Shown: one piece after another, positions 52,478 through 57,518 of the stretch | How positions within the stretch are numbered: position 1 is the stretch's first letter | How the letters are laid out: the number at the start of each line of letters is the position of its first letter | NCBI GenBank assembly: GCA_045106825.1 | Contig: JBGCFH010000132.1 | Coordinates: 1 to 57,518, forward strand | Reading direction: 5' to 3' | Origin: CAWVWD01 sp045106825 | Lineage (GTDB): Bacteria > Bacteroidota > Bacteroidia > Chitinophagales > Saprospiraceae | DNA length: 57,518 nucleotides | Position numbers and translations under genes: made by a program | Notes under the pieces: generated by a model | The model's database searches: none | What the model was told of the DNA's origin: nothing | What the model saw: the letters and a program-made list of their open reading frames with translations, nothing else

Positions 52478-53431
52478 ATGAACAAACATTTTAAATCAAT
52501 AATTCTACAACAAACAGAAGCTACCGATTTAGTTGAAAAAGAAATTATTCAAGAATTGTGGAGTGGATATGGGAAAATTGTGCGAGTTGAATTAAAAAAT
52601 TCGCCTATCGAAAGTGTTGTTGTCAAACACGTTCAGTTACCAATACAAAAAAATCATCCTCGTGGATGGAATACCGATATTGGACATGAACGAAAAGTAA
52701 AATCTTATCAAGTAGAAACGACTTGGTATAAAAAGTACAGTCAATTCAGTAAAGCACGTTTGCCGAAATGTTTAGCAGTAGAAACACAAAACGATGAAGT
52801 CTTGATGGTTTTGGAAGATTTGAACGCAGCAGGTTTTCCTTTACGGAAATATAGTGTTTCATGGAAAGAAATCACGGCTTGTTTAAAATGGTTGGCACAA
52901 TTTCACGCAAGTTATTTAGGAAAAACGCCTGATGAACTTTGGGAAGTTGGAACGTATTGGCATTTGGAAACTCGACCTAATGAGTTGGAAGTATTAAACG
53001 ATTATCAATTAAAAAAAGCAGCTTCATTGATAGATGACAAATTGAATTCGTGTCAATACAAAACTTTTGTACATGGAGATGCGAAGTTAGCCAATTTCTG
53101 TTTTGCTTCTGATGGACAAGTTGCAGGCGTTGATTTTCAATATGTTGGCGGTGGTTGTGGGATGAAAGATGTGGCGTATTTCATCGGAAGTTGTTTGAAC
53201 GAAAGTGAATGCGAACGGTTGGAAAGTCAAATTTTGGATACTTATTTTGAGTATTTACAAAATGAATTGACGGAAAGAAATGATGAATTAGAAGCAGAAT
53301 GGCGTTCTTTATATCGAGTTGCTTGGGCAGATTTTCATCGCTTTCTGAAAGGTTGGAGTCCTGGACATTGGAAAATTAATAGTTATAGTGAGCGAGTTAC
53401 GAAAAAAGTTATTAACGGTTTCGGTGTTTAA
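52478..53431 (+). CDS. Aminoglycoside-phosphotransferase-fold kinase (EcKinase-like)
   Basis: Small-molecule kinase of the APH/choline kinase fold, 317 aa. The ATP-loop region holds VVVKHVQ; the catalytic loop is FVHGDAKLANFCF (HGDxxxxN) with the metal-binding DFQYVGGGCGMKDVAYFI motif. The second half (WKEITACLKWLAQFHASYLG) is typical of this group, also seen in ecdysteroid 22-kinase-like proteins. I start at ATG 52478 because the 27 codons before it read as AT-rich spacer and a -7 box is there. The substrate is not known; no antibiotic-resistance assignment is made. Confidence 0.8.
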   Translation: MNKHFKSIILQQTEATDLVEKEIIQELWSGYGKIVRVELKNSPIESVVVKHVQLPIQKNHPRGWNTDIGHERKVKSYQVETTWYKKYSQFSKARLPKCLAVETQNDEVLMVLEDLNAAGFPLRKYSVSWKEITACLKWLAQFHASYLGKTPDELWEVGTYWHLETRPNELEVLNDYQLKKAASLIDDKLNSCQYKTFVHGDAKLANFCFASDGQVAGVDFQYVGGGCGMKDVAYFIGSCLNESECERLESQILDTYFEYLQNELTERNDELEAEWRSLYRVAWADFHRFLKGWSPGHWKINSYSERVTKKVINGFGV

Positions 53432-53436
53432 AGTAA

Positions 53437-53492
53437 CGGCTGTCTTTAGCTGCCGCATTAATACTCGATAATGCGGCAGCTAAAGACAGCCG
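53437..53492. repeat. Perfect 24-bp-arm hairpin between genes
   Basis: Arms 53437-53460 and 53469-53492 are fully complementary around an 8-nt loop. They are rich in the words ggctgtctttagc and agctgcc. A weaker relative lies at 57300-57355. It sits between the kinase gene and the CysQ-like gene. Confidence 0.85.
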
Positions 53493-53513
53493 CTACATGA
53501 AATTTTATAAAAA

Positions 53514-54344
53514 ATGGATTTTGAATATCTTAAAAATATAGCGATTGAAGCGGCTTTTTCCGCAGGTAAAATTATGTTGCAATATTTGAATGAGGAGATT
53601 ATAGTAGAGAAAAAAGACGGCATAACTGGTGCTTTTTCAGAAGTGGTTACGGAAGTAGATAAAAAGTGTGAAACTGCAATTCTTTCTTTCTTATTGCCAA
53701 CTTGTGAAATCTTTGATATTGGAATATTATCAGAAGAACAGGAAGATGATGGTAGCCGATTTCAGAAAGATTTTTTTTGGTGTACAGATCCAATGGATGG
53801 AACATTGGCTTTTATTAATAAATATCCTGGGTTTTCGGTCTCGATTGCTTTGATTGCAAAAGATGGAACGCCTTACATTGGCGTTATTTACAATCCGAGT
53901 ACGAATACCGTTTATTACGCTATCAAAGGAAAAGGAGCATATAAAAATAATGAACTTTGGGAAATTAAAAATACCAATAATCATTTGACTTATGTAACGG
54001 ATAGAAAGTTGCAAAACACAAAATATCCTGATAAAATCGAAGTATTACTTCACGAAAAAGCAACACAATTAGGTTTGAACAAAATCAAAGAAATTGATGG
54101 CTCGGGTTCTGTGCTTAATGGTATTTTGGTTTTAGAAAATGGTCCAGCTTGTATGCTGAAATTTCCGAAAAAAGAAAATGGAGGCGGAAGTATTTGGGAT
54201 TTTGCGGCAACAGCTTGTATTTATAATGAGTTGGGTTTACCTGCGACTAATTTTGAAGGCGGACGATTAGATTTGAATAGAAAAGATGGTGCTTTTATGA
54301 ATCATGAAGGTGTCTTTTATGCTAATTGGATTGTAGGTAAATAA
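53514..54344 (+). CDS. CysQ-like 3'(2'),5'-bisphosphate nucleotidase or inositol-type phosphatase
   Basis: Mg-dependent phosphatase of the IMPase/CysQ fold, 276 aa. Metal sites: LSEEQEDDG, CTDPMDGTLAFINKYPG (the DPxDGT signature) and GGGSIWDFAATACIYNE (WDxA motif). Such proteins hydrolyse PAP, inositol phosphates or related substrates; the exact one is not readable. It is 82 bp downstream of the kinase gene on the same strand with the strong hairpin between. No gene-start ambiguity: ATG 53514. Confidence 0.85.
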   Translation: MDFEYLKNIAIEAAFSAGKIMLQYLNEEIIVEKKDGITGAFSEVVTEVDKKCETAILSFLLPTCEIFDIGILSEEQEDDGSRFQKDFFWCTDPMDGTLAFINKYPGFSVSIALIAKDGTPYIGVIYNPSTNTVYYAIKGKGAYKNNELWEIKNTNNHLTYVTDRKLQNTKYPDKIEVLLHEKATQLGLNKIKEIDGSGSVLNGILVLENGPACMLKFPKKENGGGSIWDFAATACIYNELGLPATNFEGGRLDLNRKDGAFMNHEGVFYANWIVGK

Positions 54345-54600
54345 TCGGTCATTAATAATATAATCTGAGTTTTAAAAACCTATTAGGTCTGATAATCAAT
54401 AAGTTACAATATTTTATCACAAATTTTATTGTTAAAATATTTAAGTAAACCTACTTTAAAAAAAGAGTTTTTTAATATTACAATGAAATGAATAGTATTA
54501 GTTGTTTTTGTCTAATAATTGAATCGTGCAAAGGGCAAAATCGAACGAATACTTAATAAATTCTATTACTAACAAAACGCTAACACTTCAAAAATAACGA

Positions 54601-56454
54601 ATGAAAATTTATCAAGAAAACATCAAAAAGTATGATGCTGAAGTCATAAAACTACAAACGATTTTAAGCAGAATATCGTTTTTGAGGTTGTTCATTTTTA
54701 TCATTTCGGTTGGTCTTATTATCTACCTATTGAGTCATCATTTAATGACGCTGTTTTTTATTGTTTTACCAATTTCAATCGTTTCTTTTGCTATTGTTAT
54801 AAAATATTATGACAAAATAGCGTATCTAAAAAAGCATACAACATTACTAAAAAAAGTTAACGAATCCGAACTTATAAGAGCCGCTTCTAATCTGGAAACG
54901 TTGGATAGTGGCGATAAATTTATCAATCAACATCATCCTTATACGTCTGACTTAGACATTTTTGGACAACATTCTATTTTTCAATTGGTAAATAGAACAA
55001 CGACAGAATCTGGAATGATTTGTTTAGCAGATTGGCTCTCAAAACCTGCATCGAATGAAGAAATATTAGAAAGGCAAGAAGCGATAAAGGAGTTAGCTCA
55101 AAAATTGGATTGGAGACAAGATTTTGAAGCATCAGGAATGTATTTTTATAATAAAAAAAGAGATTATTATAAACTCTTAGATTGGGTCAACAAACCGACT
55201 GTTTTATTAAAAAAACAACAACAATATTTAATCGCTACTATAATTCTTCCCATCTTATTTTTGATTAGTTTTTACACTTTTATAGACAAAATATTATCGC
55301 CTGATAGATACATTTATTTGTTAGTGATGTTTGTCGTATTGTTTATTAACTATATGATTTTAAGGAAGTTAAGTGACTTAGCAGAAGAAATCGTCGAAAC
55401 TTCCACTGCAAATTTAAGTACATTAAGAGGTTATCAAACGCTTATTAATAGAATTGAAAAAGAACGTTTCGAGTCCAAAAAATTAAACGAATTACAATCG
55501 AAATTAATAAAAGGCAAATATGCTGCAAGTAATGAAATTGTTCGTATTTGCAAGTTGTTGGACTTTTCACATCAAAGACCGATTGCAAAAATTCCTTTAG
55601 GTGGAAATTATTTTTATTCTATCTTAAACAGTTTTTTATTGTTGGATATTCACTTGATTCTTGGAACAGAAAAATGGAAAATAAAAAACAAAGCGTTTTT
55701 AAAATCATGGGCAGAAGCGGTCAGTGAATTTGAAGTCATTAGTAGTTTTGCAGGGTTTTGTTATTCAAATCCATCGTATACTTTTCCAGAAGTTACCGAA
55801 AAGGAAAATTTCGTACACTTTGAGTCGTTAGGACATCCTTTAATCAATTCCGAACAGCGAATTTGTAATGATTTTCATTCGGAAAATTATGGCGATATTG
55901 TGGTGATTACCGGCTCAAATATGGGAGGAAAAAGTACCTTTTTGAGGTCGGTTGGTGTGAATATCGTTTTGGCATTAGCTGGTGCGCCTTGTTGTGCTAA
56001 AAAAGCTCAAGTCTCGAATCTAAAACTATTTACAAGTATGCGAACGCAAGACAATTTGATGAAAGGCGTTTCTTCTTTTTATGCCGAACTCAATCGAATT
56101 GAACAAATGCTGAATCTAATCAAAAGCAATCCAGATGTTTACTTTTTGACGGACGAGATGTTTAAAGGAACAAACTCAAAAGATAGACATCGAGGCGGTT
56201 TTTCATTGATTAATCAATTGAGTAAACTCAAAACGTCAGGTATTATTGCCACACACGATATTGAATTGGCGAAGTTGTTGGAACAAAAAAAATTAGTCAA
56301 AAATTATAGTTTCAATAGTGAAATTAAAGATAATGCCATGATTTTCAGCTACAAACTTCATCCTGCTATTTGTCACGATTTTAACGCAAGTGCATTAATG
56401 AAAAATAGTGGTATTGAGATTATAGCGGATATTTCAAAAAGTGAAGTGGAATAA
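54601..56454 (+). CDS. Membrane-anchored MutS-family ATPase
   Basis: The 617-aa protein carries a MutS core and membrane helices. Two helices lie near residues 28-68 (LFIFIISVGLIIYLLSHHLM) and two more near 205-250 (YLIATIILPILFLISFYTF, YIYLLVMFVVLFINYMIL). The ATPase domain has Walker A ITGSNMGGKSTFLRSVG, Walker B VYFLTDEMFKGTNSKDRH and the C-terminal switch THDIEL. It lacks the mismatch-recognition (Phe-x-Glu) domain of MutS1 and the Smr domain of MutS2. Role unknown; membrane-attached MutS homologues occur in Bacteroidota. The gap of 256 bp upstream holds no gene. Confidence 0.85.
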   Translation: MKIYQENIKKYDAEVIKLQTILSRISFLRLFIFIISVGLIIYLLSHHLMTLFFIVLPISIVSFAIVIKYYDKIAYLKKHTTLLKKVNESELIRAASNLETLDSGDKFINQHHPYTSDLDIFGQHSIFQLVNRTTTESGMICLADWLSKPASNEEILERQEAIKELAQKLDWRQDFEASGMYFYNKKRDYYKLLDWVNKPTVLLKKQQQYLIATIILPILFLISFYTFIDKILSPDRYIYLLVMFVVLFINYMILRKLSDLAEEIVETSTANLSTLRGYQTLINRIEKERFESKKLNELQSKLIKGKYAASNEIVRICKLLDFSHQRPIAKIPLGGNYFYSILNSFLLLDIHLILGTEKWKIKNKAFLKSWAEAVSEFEVISSFAGFCYSNPSYTFPEVTEKENFVHFESLGHPLINSEQRICNDFHSENYGDIVVITGSNMGGKSTFLRSVGVNIVLALAGAPCCAKKAQVSNLKLFTSMRTQDNLMKGVSSFYAELNRIEQMLNLIKSNPDVYFLTDEMFKGTNSKDRHRGGFSLINQLSKLKTSGIIATHDIELAKLLEQKKLVKNYSFNSEIKDNAMIFSYKLHPAICHDFNASALMKNSGIEIIADISKSEVE

Positions 56455-56479
56455 AATACAGTAACTAAAACTAAAACCC

Positions 56480-57262
56480 ATGAAATACATCATATTCGAC
56501 ATTGACGGAACGCTCACGAATACCAAAAAAGTAGATGACAAATGTTTTATAAAAGCTTTTGAGAAAACCTTTGGAATCAATATCGAAAACGAAAAATGGG
56601 AAGCTATAAAACATGTTACGGATTGGGGAATAACGGAAGAAATTTTTTTAAGAGAAGTTGGGCGAAAACCATATCAAGCAGAGTATGATTTGATGCTTTC
56701 TAATCATGTACAATTACTAAAAGAAGAAGAACAAAAAGATAAAACACAGTTTGCAGAAATAAACGGTGCAAAAGTATTTTTTGAAAAACTTAGTTGTACA
56801 AAAGATATAAAATTAGGAATTGCAACTGGTGCATGGGAACAATCTGCAAACCTCAAACTCGAAGCTATCGGAATTGATACCAAAGACATTTGTTTTTCCA
56901 ATAGCGATTATCACAAAACAAGAGAAAATATCACTAAAGATGTCATTCGTCAACTGAATCAAAAAACAAATCAAACTCCTGAAACCATCATTTATTTTGG
57001 TGATGGCGAATGGGATTTTAAGACTTGTAATAATCTTGGAATTCATTTTATCGGAATTGATGTTGACAATAATGATAAATTGAAAAAACTTGGAGCAACA
57101 ACCATTTTTAACAATTTTTTGAAATCAGAAGACATTTTAAATGTGATTTCATGTTTCGCTGATGTTAAACTTAAAAATGAAAATATTACGTTTTGCCTTG
57201 CAAAACAATCATCTCACGCAGATTTCGCAGATTCACGCAGATTCACGCAGATTTTTCATTAA
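56480..57262 (+). CDS. HAD-family phosphatase with repeat-derived C-terminus
   Basis: Hydrolase of 260 aa with HAD motif I (IFDIDGTLTNTK), motif II (GIATGAWE) and motif IV (YFGDGEWDFKTC). The cap is C1-like (LREVGRKPYQAEYDLML). It is close to phosphoglycolate phosphatases in layout; the substrate is not fixed. From about residue 225 (DNA 57152) to the stop, the protein reads through the palindromic repeat (codons for CFADVKLKNENITFCLAK and onward), as in the unrelated frame at 46313-46510. The original stop has been replaced. It follows the MutS gene by 25 bp and is probably co-transcribed. Confidence 0.85.
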   Translation: MKYIIFDIDGTLTNTKKVDDKCFIKAFEKTFGINIENEKWEAIKHVTDWGITEEIFLREVGRKPYQAEYDLMLSNHVQLLKEEEQKDKTQFAEINGAKVFFEKLSCTKDIKLGIATGAWEQSANLKLEAIGIDTKDICFSNSDYHKTRENITKDVIRQLNQKTNQTPETIIYFGDGEWDFKTCNNLGIHFIGIDVDNNDKLKKLGATTIFNNFLKSEDILNVISCFADVKLKNENITFCLAKQSSHADFADSRRFTQIFH

Positions 57263-57518
57263 CAAAATTATTTTTTTTTGTTGTTTGACAATTTTTGCCA
57301 GTAGCTGCCGTCTTTGTTTGAAATTGTTTACTGAAACTAAGGACAGCTGCTACTTAAAATAATAATTTTTGCCAAAAGCAAAAATTATCAATAAACCATT
57401 TTTTCTACCAATTATTAGAAAATCTGCGTGAATCTGCGTGAATCTGCGTGAAAAAAGCATTTTGCGAAGCAAAATTTAGCAATTGTGATTTCTATTTTAC
57501 GTTTCAGCGAAACGTGAA
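57152..57518. repeat. Palindromic 10-bp-tandem element, left half plus truncated right half
   Basis: Left half 57152-57258 (tgtttcgctgat, ttttgccttgcaaaac, then three or four cacgcagatt units). The middle (57259-57392) contains a second repeat (57300-57355, gtagctgcc words) and a hairpin at 57362-57388. The right half starts at 57393 and is cut by the window end. It equals the window start (1-136) but for one 10-bp unit. Confidence 0.88.
57300..57355. repeat. gtagctgccgtcttt-type inverted repeat inside the terminal element
   Basis: The left side agtagctgccgtctttg and right side aaggacagctgctact are imperfectly complementary. It resembles the words of the perfect hairpin at 53437-53492 and appears as an insertion within the element loop, since the copy at 46250 lacks it. 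Confidence 0.65.

Noticed and set aside
52478..53431. An aminoglycoside resistance gene
   Set aside because: It has the APH fold only; the sequence and length fit the EcKinase/choline-kinase-like group, and no resistance context is present.
57162..57362. A 66-aa plus-strand gene at the window end
   Set aside because: It lies inside the repeat element and translates only tandem cacgcag words.
1..57518. A circular 57-kb plasmid or phage, based on matching ends
   Set aside because: The ends match only as an interspersed repeat that also occurs at 46250-46450, the copies differ by one 10-bp unit, and the genes are chromosomal housekeeping types. No replication or partition genes are seen.

Overview
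This window is AT-rich chromosomal DNA from a member of the Bacteroidota. The evidence is two secreted proteins with C-terminal type IX secretion (T9SS) sorting domains, many Bacteroidota-style lipoproteins with WG, TPR or SnoaL-like content, almost no Shine-Dalgarno sequences, a few TAnnTTTG (-7) promoter-like boxes, and the secG-groES-groEL neighbourhood common in this phylum. A Saprospiria/Chitinophagia-like lineage is a guess; no rRNA or tRNA gene was seen to settle it. The genetic code is standard, and most of the content is housekeeping and envelope genes, with no phage, plasmid, CRISPR or defence island recognised.

Layout. 0-5 kb (minus): a TolC/adaptor efflux pair without its inner-membrane pump, a hotdog thioesterase, and a zinc-ribbon membrane protein. 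5-10 kb (plus): an acidic repeat protein, SecG, GroES and GroEL. 10-16 kb: a membrane histidine kinase, a RecB/AddB-type nuclease without its helicase partner, and a WG-repeat lipoprotein. 16-25 kb (minus): transglutaminase-like protein, TPR lipoprotein, heptose epimerase HldD, rhodanese, T9SS cargo, glutaryl-CoA-type dehydrogenase and a membrane patatin. 25-32 kb: KdsD, an acyl-CoA dehydrogenase, an ABA4-like protein and a secreted peptidylarginine-deiminase-like enzyme with a T9SS tail. 32-46 kb: WG and YD-like secreted proteins, a PolB-type 3'-5' exonuclease, RlmB, a TPR-histidine kinase, an acyltransferase, a GT-C-like protein, a short-chain fatty acid transporter and a sulfatase lipoprotein. 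46-57 kb: a small operon (lipoprotein, exported-looking methyltransferase, AraC regulator), a SnoaL lipoprotein, a SUMF1 relic, a thioesterase, a TPR protein, an aminoglycoside-phosphotransferase-fold kinase, a CysQ-like phosphatase, a membrane-anchored MutS homologue and a HAD phosphatase.

How the genes connect. HldD and KdsD both make LPS inner-core precursors (heptose and Kdo). The two acyl-CoA dehydrogenases, two hotdog thioesterases and the AtoE-like transporter suggest fatty-acid and amino-acid catabolism. T9SS cargo, lipoproteins and the sulfatase point to a surface-digesting lifestyle.

The most unusual material is between the genes. Many spacers are built of short repeated words arranged as long inverted repeats, with different words in different spacers. 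At least four elements stand out: a palindromic element carrying a 10-bp tandem repeat (one inner copy, and copies at both window ends); a MITE-like insertion with terminal inverted repeats and a 12-bp direct repeat at a kinase stop codon; and two nested multi-hairpin elements, one ending 14 bp before the GTG start of kdsD. The two window ends share about 130 bp that differ by one 10-bp unit, so the window most likely begins and ends inside copies of the same repeat.
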